NCBI GenBank assembly: GCA_958295485.1
Contig: OY282354.1
Coordinates: 3,186,042-3,250,041, forward strand
DNA from: an uncultured Gammaproteobacteria bacterium
Lineage (GTDB): Bacteria > Pseudomonadota > Gammaproteobacteria > Eutrophobiales > Eutrophobiaceae
DNA: 64,000 bases
Direction: 5' to 3'
The notes beneath the pieces were generated by a model. It was given only the letters and a program-made list of their open reading frames with translations, searched no databases and had not been told where the DNA came from. Below are positions 7,246 through 15,383 of this stretch, piece by piece. Positions within the stretch are counted from its first letter, which is position 1, and every line of letters begins with the position of its first letter. Both the position numbers and the translations under genes were made by a program.

Positions 7246-9384
7246 GTGACGGCCCCGCCGGTAACGCCAGCCACTCCCGAAGAGGAACCAGTTCTCGTGG
7301 CCGTCAGCCCTGAGGACCCAGCGGCGACGGTCCCGCCGGTAACGCCAGCCACTCCCAGGAGATCCGCTTTCACCACTCACCTGTACGCGCTCAAGAGAGA
7401 GTCCGTCAGACTCGAAAGTTTCGCCGCGACCGGAGGAGCGATTGAAAGCATGGGGGATGACCTGCTCGTCGTTACGCCTAAGGGACGGTTTGCCTTGGTC
7501 TTCCCGGACGGGACTGCGGAATATCTCGACGGCAACGTCCCGATGAATGAAACGTCTCTTGAGGAATATGAGGGTTACGATAATCGGGGTTTCAAGCCGG
7601 ACCGCTTTCGAACTGCCGATATTCTGTTGAAGGAATTGGGGGAAGGACGTTACGAGTTATTCGCAACTCATCATTACTTTACCGGTGAGTGCATCCGGTT
7701 CAGGTTATCGTCCACGACGCTTCTACGAGATGAAGAGGGTGTCACGGTCCTGCCGGATTGGAGGACGATATTCGACGCGGAACCCTGCCTGCCCCTTCTC
7801 TGGTTCGGGGGGCACCAGGCCGGCGGGAAAATGTTGACGGACGGCGCGGACCACCTGCTGGTGACAATCGGGGACCATTTATTGGAAGATTGGCAGGCAC
7901 GACCGACGTTCGAGCCTGACATCCATCTGGGCAAACTCGTTCGCATCGCTATCGAAACAGGAGAGGTGGAGACGCTGGCTATCGGTTTTCGCAACTCACA
8001 AGGGCTGGCGCGGGATGCGGAAGGCAATCTCTGGGTACCGGATCACGGGGCGAAAGGCGGGGACGAGTTGAACCTGCTGGAGCGGGGAGGCAACTATGGC
8101 TGGCCCCTGGTCTCCTACGGAGTTAAATATGACGGTACTGTTTCCCCAACCATTGAGGATAAGGAGGTAGGCCGGCACGACGGCTTTGTGCAGCCGGTCT
8201 TCTCCTGGGTCCCGTCACCAGCCGTTTCCGCCATCGCCGTCAATGACGAGAAGCGATTCCCCCTGTGGAAAGACGACCTGCTGGTCGCTTCGATGGCGGC
8301 TCATGCACTCTTCCGAGTCCGCCGTCACGGGACGGACGTGCGGTACGTCGAGAGGATCGAACTCGGCTACCGCATCCGGGACATAACGTTCATGCCGGAC
8401 GGACGCATAGCCCTGTTGAGCGATGGAGCGCTGGTTGATTTTCTGAGTCGTTCCCCGATGTACTGCGATGAGGAAGCTCGGAATCGCCGCGACGTTTACT
8501 CGATCAACTGCGAGTCCGTTGTGGAGCGGTACCAGGAAACATGGCGCACGGCGACGGCCGGGGAGCCGGCAATCAGCGCCTATTTCGACGTGTATCTCAA
8601 GGAAAACACGCTGACCTACGTCAAGGAACCGTGCGTCCTGTCCGACACGAAGGCGAGGTTCTTCCTGCACCTGGCTCCCGCCGACGTGAACGACCTTCCC
8701 GACTATCGCCAGCAGTACGGCTTCGATAACCTGGATTTTGATTTCGACCAGAATGGCGCGATATTCGGCAGGAGATGCATGACGACGGTGGCTCTCCCTG
8801 AGTATGATATTGCCCACATCAGGACCGGCCAGGGGGATGTCTGGTCGGGAGCGGCAGCTCCGTCCGGTAAGGGAGACCCGGATATAGACACAGCGGCAGA
8901 TCCGTCCGGTAAGGGAGACCCGGGTATAGATACGGCGGCAGCTCCGTCCGGTAAGGGAGACCCGGATATAGATACGGCGGCAGCTCCGTCCGGTAAGGGA
9001 GACCCGGGTATGGACACGGCGGCAGCTCCGCCCGATAAGGGAGACCCGGGTATGGACACGGCGGCAGGCAAGCGGTTATTCGGCCTGCACTGTAGCGCTT
9101 GCCACAACCTGAACGCCGAGCGGCACGACGTCGGGCCGCACCTTGTCGGCATCATCGGGCGGCGAGCGGGCGAAGTTGGAGGCTACCAATTTTCGGATGC
9201 GTTTGATTTGTTGGACGTCGTCTGGACACGGAACAGCATCACGCGGTTTCTCACTGACCCGGAGCAGTTTGCTCCAGGCACGTCCATGTCGTCATCTGGC
9301 ATTGGCGAAGCGGAAGCCAGCGCCATAACTGACTACATCATCAGCCTCAACTACCACCTGGAGAGGCTGGTCGGCGATCGCTAA
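7246..9384 (+). CDS. Glucose/sorbosone dehydrogenase - two-cysteine domain - cytochrome c fusion, probable lipoprotein
   Basis: Seen, numbering from GTG 7246: a proline-rich segment with an imperfect internal duplication (PPVTPATP twice); a sorbosone-dehydrogenase-type beta-propeller (about residues 50-410) with NSQGLARDAEGNLWVPDHG and GGDELNLLERGGNYGWP; one copy of the two-cysteine domain (about 445-530: FDVYLKENTLTYVKEPC .. GRRC .. IAHIRTGQ); five 14-residue repeats; and a class I cytochrome c with haem motif C616-S-A-C-H620 and a likely axial Met near 681 (PGTSM). Such propellers oxidise sugars with PQQ and pass electrons to cytochrome c in the periplasm, by family. The true N-terminus is probably encoded from about 7171, giving a lipid-anchored protein. 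The substrate is unknown. Confidence 0.85.
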   Translation: MTAPPVTPATPEEEPVLVAVSPEDPAATVPPVTPATPRRSAFTTHLYALKRESVRLESFAATGGAIESMGDDLLVVTPKGRFALVFPDGTAEYLDGNVPMNETSLEEYEGYDNRGFKPDRFRTADILLKELGEGRYELFATHHYFTGECIRFRLSSTTLLRDEEGVTVLPDWRTIFDAEPCLPLLWFGGHQAGGKMLTDGADHLLVTIGDHLLEDWQARPTFEPDIHLGKLVRIAIETGEVETLAIGFRNSQGLARDAEGNLWVPDHGAKGGDELNLLERGGNYGWPLVSYGVKYDGTVSPTIEDKEVGRHDGFVQPVFSWVPSPAVSAIAVNDEKRFPLWKDDLLVASMAAHALFRVRRHGTDVRYVERIELGYRIRDITFMPDGRIALLSDGALVDFLSRSPMYCDEEARNRRDVYSINCESVVERYQETWRTATAGEPAISAYFDVYLKENTLTYVKEPCVLSDTKARFFLHLAPADVNDLPDYRQQYGFDNLDFDFDQNGAIFGRRCMTTVALPEYDIAHIRTGQGDVWSGAAAPSGKGDPDIDTAADPSGKGDPGIDTAAAPSGKGDPDIDTAAAPSGKGDPGMDTAAAPPDKGDPGMDTAAGKRLFGLHCSACHNLNAERHDVGPHLVGIIGRRAGEVGGYQFSDAFDLLDVVWTRNSITRFLTDPEQFAPGTSMSSSGIGEAEASAITDYIISLNYHLERLVGDR
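8851..9060. repeat. Five-copy 42-bp tandem repeat encoding a linker
   Basis: Seen: units at 8851, 8893, 8935, 8977 and 9019, each encoding AA(A/D)P(S/P)(G/D)KGDP(D/G)(I/M)DT. The array separates the two-cysteine domain from the cytochrome c domain and probably acts as a flexible tether. The 14-codon unit keeps the frame if copy number changes. Confidence 0.92.
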
Positions 9385-9414
9385 CCGGCGGCCCGCCCCG
9401 CCTGCGAGGAGTTA

Positions 9415-9684
9415 GTGTCCGGCGAACCCGTCATTCGCTCCGACTTTGACGTATATATCAGCGAGAACACGCTGACCTGCTATAAGGAGCCGTGCGCCTC
9501 CGCCAACACGGAGGCAACGTTCTTTCTGCACCTGATTCCCGCCGACGTGAACGACCTGCCAGCAAATCGTAAGCAGTACGGCTTTGACAACCTCGATTTT
9601 GATTTCGACCAGAATGGCGTGATATCCGACAAGAAGTGCTGGATAAAGACCAGTCTGCCCGACTACGACATCGCCCGCATCTGA
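9415..9684 (+). pseudogene. Stand-alone copy of the two-cysteine domain, cut by a nonsense codon
   Basis: Seen: a GTG with GAGGAG just upstream opens a domain-only frame: RSDFDVYISENTLTCYKEPC, IPADVNDLP, QYGFDNLDFDF, DKKC, LPDYDIARI, then TGA at 9682. In the other copies this codon is Arg of IRTGQ, so CGA to TGA is the simplest change. After the stop the same frame continues TGQFLPGEGRVVWQEEFPF, the usual domain end, as far as 9795. The frame is also that of the preceding cytochrome fusion, 30 bp after its stop, so it may once have been a second C-terminal domain. No signal peptide is present. Confidence 0.7.
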
Positions 9685-9805
9685 ACCGGCCAGTTCCTTC
9701 CAGGCGAAGGCCGCGTCGTCTGGCAGGAAGAATTCCCTTTCAGCGGGGTACCAGATAATATAATATCCGGGGGTCAGAGTGAAAATACTCAATAACAGAG
9801 CAGGG

Positions 9806-9926
9806 GTTCCCGCTGTTCGTCGAAAGTGGGTTTGGGGGCTGTTTTGGAGTGACTAACGCCAGGGATGCGCGTGGGATGGGCCATGGAACGGAAAAACAGC
9901 CACTAAACCCACTGTTAGCGGGAACT
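9806..9926. repeat. Dispersed palindromic element, long form (copy A)
   Basis: Seen: an imperfect inverted repeat. The left arm contains CGCTGTTCGTCGAAAGTGGG then TTTGGGGGCTGTTTTGG; the right arm contains GGAAAAACAGCCACTAAACC then CACTGTTAGCGGGAAC. The centre reads agtgactaacgccagggatg and gcgtgggatggg. Related copies lie at 11729, 29199, 35012, 41756, 47553, 47720, 48513 and 56741. It carries no coding capacity and looks like a REP/MITE-type element. Confidence 0.85.
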
Positions 9927-9951
9927 GCTGTTAACAGATATGGGAACTACC

Positions 9952-10386
9952 ATGAAACAACCGCGGCTGGGTTTGGCGACACTTATCCTGGTTATCGTTA
10001 TTTCGCTGGGGATAATCAGTTTATTCGAAGAAGCTACCTTTAGTACCTGGGTTGCCTATTTATTTATGTGCTGTGTGCCGGCGCAAATCGTATTCGCGCT
10101 GGTTTGGAACTGTTCCATGCCGGCCACGGTCGGCAAAATGGCGCAACCGGTCAAGGGCCTGGCGCTGACGATTTTCTGCGCCGTCGCGGCGATTATCCTG
10201 CAGAAGGTATATTTATTCCTGGGCCCGGTGGTATCCGGCCCACTGGCCGCCGGTCCAGGGGGCAACTATCAGGAGGAATTATGGCTCTCATCGGCATTGC
10301 TCGGGCTGACCTTCCCGGTACTGATCGTCATAACGGAGTACTTTGAGTTCTGGCCCATGAAATCATCCGCAGACGAACACAAATAA
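9952..10386 (+). CDS. Hypothetical membrane protein, about four helices
   Basis: Not recognised. Seen: 144 residues from ATG 9952 (MKQPRLGLATLILVIVISLG); an ATG at 9940 would add four residues. Hydrophobic segments lie near residues 8-25, 33-53, 70-92 and 115-135. The end is charged (SSADEHK). It starts 26 bp after the palindromic element and converges on the catechol dioxygenase gene, whose end is 12 bp away, so it is not part of that operon. Confidence 0.6.
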   Translation: MKQPRLGLATLILVIVISLGIISLFEEATFSTWVAYLFMCCVPAQIVFALVWNCSMPATVGKMAQPVKGLALTIFCAVAAIILQKVYLFLGPVVSGPLAAGPGGNYQEELWLSSALLGLTFPVLIVITEYFEFWPMKSSADEHK

Positions 10387-10397
10387 ATGAAATAGGC

Positions 10398-11321
10398 TCA
10401 GGTAACAACCGAGAGGAAATTCTCGTTCAGCTTCCGGTCGTGGTAGAAGATGGCCTTGCCCAGTTCGTCGGCGGTCCAGGTGATCGGTTCGCGGTCCGGG
10501 TACCAGGTGTAATCGCCGCAGAACACTTCATTGCGATTGCCGGAGGGGTCGAAGAAATAAATGGTGCGGCCCCGGGTGATGCCGTGACGCGTAGGACCAA
10601 TATCGATGGAAATTCCATGCATGCTCATAATATCGGCAGCCCGCAACACCTCTTCCCAGGTCATCAGCATAAACGACACGTGGTGTAACTTATTCGGTTC
10701 GGGGTATTCCACAAAGGCCAGGTCATGGGCTTTATTGGAACAGGAAACAAAGGACACATTCATTTCGCCTTCCGGGGACAATACCCGTTCGGTCAGGTCA
10801 AATCCTAACACGTCCGTAAAAATCTTCGTGGTCTCAATAATCTTGGGACCGTATAACAGCACGTGGTCAAACCGGTATACCTGCATGCCTTTCAAGCCTT
10901 CCGGCCAGGGATTGGGGTTCAACCGACCCAGTCCGTCGCCAACCTGCTTTTTTTCCGCATACAGTTCAAACAGGTGACCGGATGGGGTCTGAAAGCGCGC
11001 TCGTTCGCCACAGCCCTTAAGCTCGTCTTCCGGAATCCATTCAATCTCGAGTCCGTAATCTTCCAGCTTTCCCACCAGCTCATCCCGGTCGGCCCGCGAA
11101 CAGGTTTTATAGCCGGTATAATCGATTCCCGGTGATGGGGCCTCTCTCAGCACTATGGAAAAACAGTCCAATTCATCCCACGCCTTGAGATAAACCCTGC
11201 CCTGGTCGTCCTCATCGGTTTTCATCAAACCCAGTCGCTCCGTGTAGTAAGTTAATGATTCTTCCATATCCAATACCCGGATCGCCGCATGGCCTGGTCT
11301 CATCACGCCTGCAAATGACAT
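10398..11321 (-). CDS. dmpB: Catechol 2,3-dioxygenase (extradiol, VOC superfamily)
   Basis: Cleaves catechol next to the hydroxyls to 2-hydroxymuconic semialdehyde, using Fe(II) and O2 in the cytoplasm. Seen: 307 residues, the length of XylE/DmpB, with the iron ligands at the same numbers as in XylE: H153 (RFDHVLLYG), H214 (KLHHVSF) and E265 (NRNEVFCGD). The conserved second-sphere residues H246 and Y255 are also in place. It is the last gene of the dmpKLMNOPQB operon on this strand and follows the ferredoxin gene by about 54 bp. No terminator is evident downstream. Confidence 0.96.
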   Translation of the reverse strand: MSFAGVMRPGHAAIRVLDMEESLTYYTERLGLMKTDEDDQGRVYLKAWDELDCFSIVLREAPSPGIDYTGYKTCSRADRDELVGKLEDYGLEIEWIPEDELKGCGERARFQTPSGHLFELYAEKKQVGDGLGRLNPNPWPEGLKGMQVYRFDHVLLYGPKIIETTKIFTDVLGFDLTERVLSPEGEMNVSFVSCSNKAHDLAFVEYPEPNKLHHVSFMLMTWEEVLRAADIMSMHGISIDIGPTRHGITRGRTIYFFDPSGNRNEVFCGDYTWYPDREPITWTADELGKAIFYHDRKLNENFLSVVT

Positions 11322-11375
11322 TGTTCTCTCCTCCTGTTCATCTATTACTTGATTGATTATATCTTATTTATCTTC

Positions 11376-11699
11376 TCAAACTGTACCAGTTAAAAACTGT
11401 TTTCGCCATTTTCCCAGGACTTTCAAATGTAAATCGCCTTCAGGAAACAGCTTGCACGCCAGGCATATACCCTTCTCCTCATCCTCCACGGGCACCTGTT
11501 CACGGCTCATTTTGCCCGTCCGATAACCACCCTGGTCCAACACCTGCACGCGGCACACGCCACAACCCCCGCCCCGGCAGCCGACCGGGATGCCCTTCCT
11601 GCCGAGCTGCTCCATGGCCTTGAGGACGTTGCGCCCAGGCGGGCAGGTAAATACCTCGGCATTATCCTCTATGGTAATTATAAATTTATTCACGCTCAT
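11376..11699 (-). CDS. dmpQ: Chloroplast-type [2Fe-2S] ferredoxin for catechol dioxygenase reactivation
   Basis: XylT/DmpQ-type ferredoxins re-reduce the oxidised iron of catechol 2,3-dioxygenase. Seen: 107 residues with plant-type cysteine spacing C41-x4-C46-x2-C49 (CRGGGCGVC) and C82 (CLACKLFPEG). It lies directly before dmpB, the classic dmp/xyl position. The gap to dmpP upstream is 170 bp and is filled with repeat debris, so it may be expressed less tightly with the hydroxylase genes than in other dmp operons. Confidence 0.93.
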   Translation of the reverse strand: MSVNKFIITIEDNAEVFTCPPGRNVLKAMEQLGRKGIPVGCRGGGCGVCRVQVLDQGGYRTGKMSREQVPVEDEEKGICLACKLFPEGDLHLKVLGKWRKQFLTGTV

Positions 11700-11728
11700 T
11701 TTTATACTTTCACGCCAAATCCCCAGGC

Positions 11729-11875
11729 GCTCCCGCTGTTCGTCGAAAGTGAGTTGGGGGGCTGCCGCCAGACCCTTGTTTAGCTCCGCATCCCTGTCCG
11801 CTGTTTAACCCCCCTTGCCCCCTTATCAGGAGGGAGAATACAAGGCGCCCTCCCCTTGTCAGGAGGAATTCAGAA
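11729..11875. repeat. Half copy of the dispersed element plus CCCCCTTG/TCAGGAGG repeats between dmpP and dmpQ
   Basis: Seen: 11729-11765 matches the left arm of the palindromic element (CGCTGTTCGTCGAAAGTGAG, ggggggctg) and then breaks off. At 11806-11870 there are two G/C-run motifs of the type ccccttatcaggaggg and ccccttgtcaggagg, a second dispersed repeat type also found near 13480, 29338 and 31675. The insertion separates two genes that are usually close together. Confidence 0.7.
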
Positions 11876-12934
11876 TTTTTTGAACAGGGCGCTGCGGCGC
11901 GCGGGTTTCCCGCTATCCGCCGCCGTGAAAAAGTTTTCCATGAAAATGTGCTCCTCGAACAAGCGGCCCCGCATCAGGCTGGTGATGCAACTGTCGATCA
12001 TGGGAGGAGGCCCGCACAGGTAAGCCTTATGCCCTTCAAAATGCTTATCGAAACGTTGTTCAGCCAGTTCATGCACAAAACAGCGCGCGCCCTCCCAGTC
12101 ATCGCCGGCGGCAGGGTCGGATAATGCCGTGAGATAATGGAAATTATCATATTCTTCAGCCAGCCGGGTAAACAACCTGAAATAATACAGCTCGGACTGG
12201 TTGCGGGCGCCGTATACAAGGGTGGTTTCGCGCTCGTCGCCGTTTTCCAATAAATCGATGATCATGGATTTCGGGCTGGAGAGACCGGAGCCACCAGCCA
12301 GAAAAATGATCGGCTCAGGCGCTGACTTACGCACAAAAAAACGGCCCAGGGGCGCGGTAAACGTCAGCTTATCGCCGGTACTAAGCTGTTCATGCAGGTA
12401 AGTCGTCGCCTGGCCACCTTCAACATGACGAACGTTCAATTCGATGACGTTTTTCTCGGAGGGTGGATTGGCTAATGAAAAAGCCCGGGGAATTTCCACG
12501 CCGGGGATGTTTAAATTGAGGTATTGACCTGCCTGGAATTCAATGCCGTCACCCGGTATCTCCAGCCAGATGCCTTTAACGGTGGGAGTCAAGTCCTCAA
12601 TCTTCGTGACCGTGCCGACAAAATCTTCCACCGACAAGTTCAGCGCGTCTTCTTCTTCCTCTATGTCCGCTTCCATGACGATATCCGACAACAGCGTTGC
12701 GCAACAGGCCAGGGTCTTGCCTTCGTCGCGCTCCACGTCCATCAAGGCGAATGCCGACGCTTCATTGTGATCTACGTCTCCTTCCAGCACCTCGACTTTG
12801 CAGGTGCCGCAAACCCCGTGGTTACAGGCATAAGGCAACCAGATACCGGCCCGCAATGCCGCATCCAGTAATTTTTGATCTTCTTCAACCTCTATGGTTT
12901 CGCCCAGGGGCTCAATGGTCGCTTGGTAAGACAC
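11870..12934 (-). CDS. dmpP: Phenol hydroxylase reductase component P5
   Basis: Passes electrons from NADH through FAD and a [2Fe-2S] cluster to the diiron oxygenase. Seen: N-terminal ferredoxin domain with C37, C42, C45 (CNHGVCGTC) and C77/C78; FAD-binding motif RAFSLAN; NAD-binding block LAGGSGLSSPKSMI and terminal CGPPPMI. The 354 residues match DmpP. It follows dmpO by 27 bp. Confidence 0.96.
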   Translation of the reverse strand: MSYQATIEPLGETIEVEEDQKLLDAALRAGIWLPYACNHGVCGTCKVEVLEGDVDHNEASAFALMDVERDEGKTLACCATLLSDIVMEADIEEEEDALNLSVEDFVGTVTKIEDLTPTVKGIWLEIPGDGIEFQAGQYLNLNIPGVEIPRAFSLANPPSEKNVIELNVRHVEGGQATTYLHEQLSTGDKLTFTAPLGRFFVRKSAPEPIIFLAGGSGLSSPKSMIIDLLENGDERETTLVYGARNQSELYYFRLFTRLAEEYDNFHYLTALSDPAAGDDWEGARCFVHELAEQRFDKHFEGHKAYLCGPPPMIDSCITSLMRGRLFEEHIFMENFFTAADSGKPARRSALFKKF

Positions 12935-12961
12935 GTGAGTAGCGCGTGCGGGAATCCGGCC

Positions 12962-13324
12962 TCAGTTGCCTACTCCATGCAAGCCTTCCAGGCCGGGGGT
13001 GGCAACGCGTATGAATGAATTATGGGCAATGCCGTTCTCTGCAAAGGTTTTATCGAAATCGGGCTGCCAAGGCTGGTTTTCCATCTGCCAGACGCCTTTT
13101 TCCCAATCGACCTTTTCAACGTCGGGATGCTGAAAATAATCGGGGGCGAAAACCTGTTCGAGGAAATCCCTGAATTTCATGTTTGGCGGCAGCCGGTAGG
13201 TGTTGGGCGCGCAGTAAATCAGGTGGTGGTCCCACACTATGTAGATATTCATGTCGCCGCCATAATTTTCCTGTCGGTTCGCGCAAGGAAAATCGTAGGA
13301 ATCACCGATAAACTTTACTGCCAT
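12962..13324 (-). CDS. dmpO: Phenol hydroxylase component P4
   Basis: Gamma subunit of the (alpha-beta-gamma)2 oxygenase. Seen: 120 residues, the family length, with the typical start MAVKFIGDSYDFPCANRQEN and the block WDHHLIYCAPNTYRLPPNM. It lies between dmpN and dmpP as in other phenol hydroxylase operons, but about 210 bp after dmpN because repeat sequence is inserted. Confidence 0.94.
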   Translation of the reverse strand: MAVKFIGDSYDFPCANRQENYGGDMNIYIVWDHHLIYCAPNTYRLPPNMKFRDFLEQVFAPDYFQHPDVEKVDWEKGVWQMENQPWQPDFDKTFAENGIAHNSFIRVATPGLEGLHGVGN

Positions 13325-13384
13325 ATTCTTTAACCTGTTGAATAATTATGTTATTTGCCGCAGGACTCGCAAGGTTAGTCAAGA

Positions 13385-13510
13385 ACCTTTTTTATCTCCC
13401 AAGCCCTCCTGACAAAAGGGATTCAAGGGGTTCGCGCCGGTGGCTGGCATCAACCTTTCCGGGTTTGCCCACCCCCCCTTGATCCCCCCTTGTCAGGGGG
13501 GAATCCGGAA
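13385..13510. repeat. G/C-run repeat debris between dmpN and dmpO
   Basis: Seen: two inverted G/C-run motifs (agccctcctgacaaaaggg; ccccccttgtcagggggga) around ttcgcgccggtggctggcatcaa. It is the same type as at 11806-11870. Nothing coding is seen. A stem of this kind inside an operon could act as a processing or attenuation site (inference). Confidence 0.55.
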
Positions 13511-13537
13511 AACAAATCCGTCCCTGTTTTCATACCC

Positions 13538-15070
13538 TCAGGACGCCGGCGCAACGCCAGTCGGCTTGGCGGCCTGGGCTTGCCATTGTTCCCACATCAC
13601 GTGATCCTCCGAGCCGTAATATTCGCCGGTTTCTTCGTCTTTGATATGCAGCCATTTCCTGTAATCTTCGAGGCTGGCGCCGCCGCAATTCCCCTGGTAA
13701 ATCTGTTGTGGTGGAATATAGGCCTGACAATATTTCTCCGGCTCGCGGTTGAAGATGTCCAGGCAACCCTGGGAACACATCTGGTGCTTGGTGCCCTTGT
13801 ACTCTGAAACCAGGCAACAATTCATAAGCGGATCATCCGGCATGGTGTGGAATATCGGGATCTGGCAGACGTTGCACACGACCGGCAGTCGCTTTTGAAA
13901 GAAACGCTCGCCCTTTTCATGGAGCTCCTGCCAGTACTCGTAACGGGGACGATAAACCGTGTCGAACAATTCACCATACTCCGCCGACAACCAATCCAGT
14001 TCTTCCGTTGTCGGTATCCAGGTATACAAGGCCGTTGCATGGGAGAACTGGTAAATGGTCGACCAGAATTCATGGGTAATTCGATATTTTTCCTTGGTCG
14101 CCGCCTCATGGTGTTTAGGCGGCCTTAAACCATAACGGGCCAAGTCGTTAAACAGCGCCATACCGTTATCTTCCCAGTAGATCTCCCAGGCCTGACGCCA
14201 GGACATGACTTTCTTGGGCAGCATGTAATCCATCATGGTACCGACCAATCCGAGCAAGCGGTAGCCGCGCCAGAACCATTTGTCCAGCCATTCCTGCACT
14301 ATGGGCAGGTTGTCTTCATGTTGTTCCAGCATGAACTTGATGATTTCAAGCCCCAGGGTCATGTGTCTTGATTCATCGGACTGGGCGGAAAAACCAAACG
14401 TCGTCGTGGCCATGTCGCCGTTATAAGCCGCGCCTGAAACAAACGGCATGAACAGGAGATTCGTCAGTACGTACTCGAATGAAAAAGAAATGGCGGTGAT
14501 TAATTCAAACGGCCCCGCGGATACTGCGTCTTCAAAATAGGACTTTGGAATAGACAAATACCAGGCGCGGTCGCGTATTCTCGAGTACTGGTTAAAACCA
14601 TTAAAGTATTTATTGTAATGACTGAAGGCATGTACCTGCGTCTGGTAATGACGCATCTCGTCGATAGACTGGAACTGGCAGGCAACCCGGGCGCCCGCTC
14701 CCCGAAAACCACGGCCCAGCATGGCAAAACCGCGGAAAGCGGCGTATTCCAGCGGCGTGACACCCTGCATCCATATCTTTACTGCATTCATGTAACGCCC
14801 ATCGGAAATATTCAACTGGCTGTTGTTTTGCGCCACGCTGTCGAGGATGGCATAAAGTTTCCTCTCTTTTTCAGCCTGGTATTTCCAATAGGCATCCATG
14901 GTCAGGCGGAAAGGGTCCTGCCACTTATCCCAATCTTTTATTTTTATGCCTTCGTACCTGTCGTACGGGAAAACCTCATCCATGGATTGGTAAGTGGTTT
15001 CCCAATCCAATCCACGGGTCATGAGTTGGTATTTTTGATTCAGGTTAAGACGTTTCGGTTTCTCTGCCAT
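13538..15070 (-). CDS. dmpN: Phenol hydroxylase oxygenase large subunit P3 (diiron)
   Basis: Catalytic alpha subunit, hydroxylates phenol to catechol. Seen: 510 residues with the carboxylate-bridged diiron ligands E108 (TPLEYAAF), E138 and H141 (IDEMRHYQ), E199 (SFSFEYVLT), E233 and H236 (SDESRHMT), the spacing of toluene/phenol monooxygenases. A C-terminal cysteine-rich part (CNVCQIP, CSQGCLDIF) is also typical of P3 subunits. It is preceded by dmpM, 30 bp away. Confidence 0.97.
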   Translation of the reverse strand: MAEKPKRLNLNQKYQLMTRGLDWETTYQSMDEVFPYDRYEGIKIKDWDKWQDPFRLTMDAYWKYQAEKERKLYAILDSVAQNNSQLNISDGRYMNAVKIWMQGVTPLEYAAFRGFAMLGRGFRGAGARVACQFQSIDEMRHYQTQVHAFSHYNKYFNGFNQYSRIRDRAWYLSIPKSYFEDAVSAGPFELITAISFSFEYVLTNLLFMPFVSGAAYNGDMATTTFGFSAQSDESRHMTLGLEIIKFMLEQHEDNLPIVQEWLDKWFWRGYRLLGLVGTMMDYMLPKKVMSWRQAWEIYWEDNGMALFNDLARYGLRPPKHHEAATKEKYRITHEFWSTIYQFSHATALYTWIPTTEELDWLSAEYGELFDTVYRPRYEYWQELHEKGERFFQKRLPVVCNVCQIPIFHTMPDDPLMNCCLVSEYKGTKHQMCSQGCLDIFNREPEKYCQAYIPPQQIYQGNCGGASLEDYRKWLHIKDEETGEYYGSEDHVMWEQWQAQAAKPTGVAPAS

Positions 15071-15100
15071 GTTGCAATTCCTCTCGATTACTTTAGAAAT

Positions 15101-15373
15101 TCAAAAATTCCAGTGTAAAACAAACTCATCATCATCTTCCTCGATGTTGCCCGACAGGGAAATCAACGTGAGGTGAATATCCTGCAAGTTGAATTCTCCG
15201 CCGATTTTTTCCTCCACGGTCACGCGTTTGATCACCAGGCGTTTCGGACAATCGATTTTTACCATGCCCGGAGAATCATTCACCACCGCGCCGGGATTAT
15301 CATCAACTATCGCCTCTATGATCGGTTGCGCATCCGGGTTGTTTTGCAATGCAATAAAGACATTTTCCGCCAT
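15101..15373 (-). CDS. dmpM: Phenol hydroxylase regulatory (coupling) protein P2
   Basis: Small cofactor-free effector that binds the oxygenase and couples electron transfer to hydroxylation. Seen: 90 residues from ATG 15373 (MAENVFIALQNNPDAQPIIE), with the family blocks DNPGAVVNDSPGMVKIDCP and EDDDEFVLHWNF. A longer frame to 15460 overlaps the end of dmpL and is not the real start; DmpM proteins are about 90 residues. Confidence 0.95.
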   Translation of the reverse strand: MAENVFIALQNNPDAQPIIEAIVDDNPGAVVNDSPGMVKIDCPKRLVIKRVTVEEKIGGEFNLQDIHLTLISLSGNIEEDDDEFVLHWNF

Positions 15374-15383
15374 GATCGTCTCC

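Noticed and set aside
9849..10043. Plus-strand frame through the palindromic element
   Set aside because: Consists mostly of repeat sequence and overlaps the membrane protein gene in another frame.
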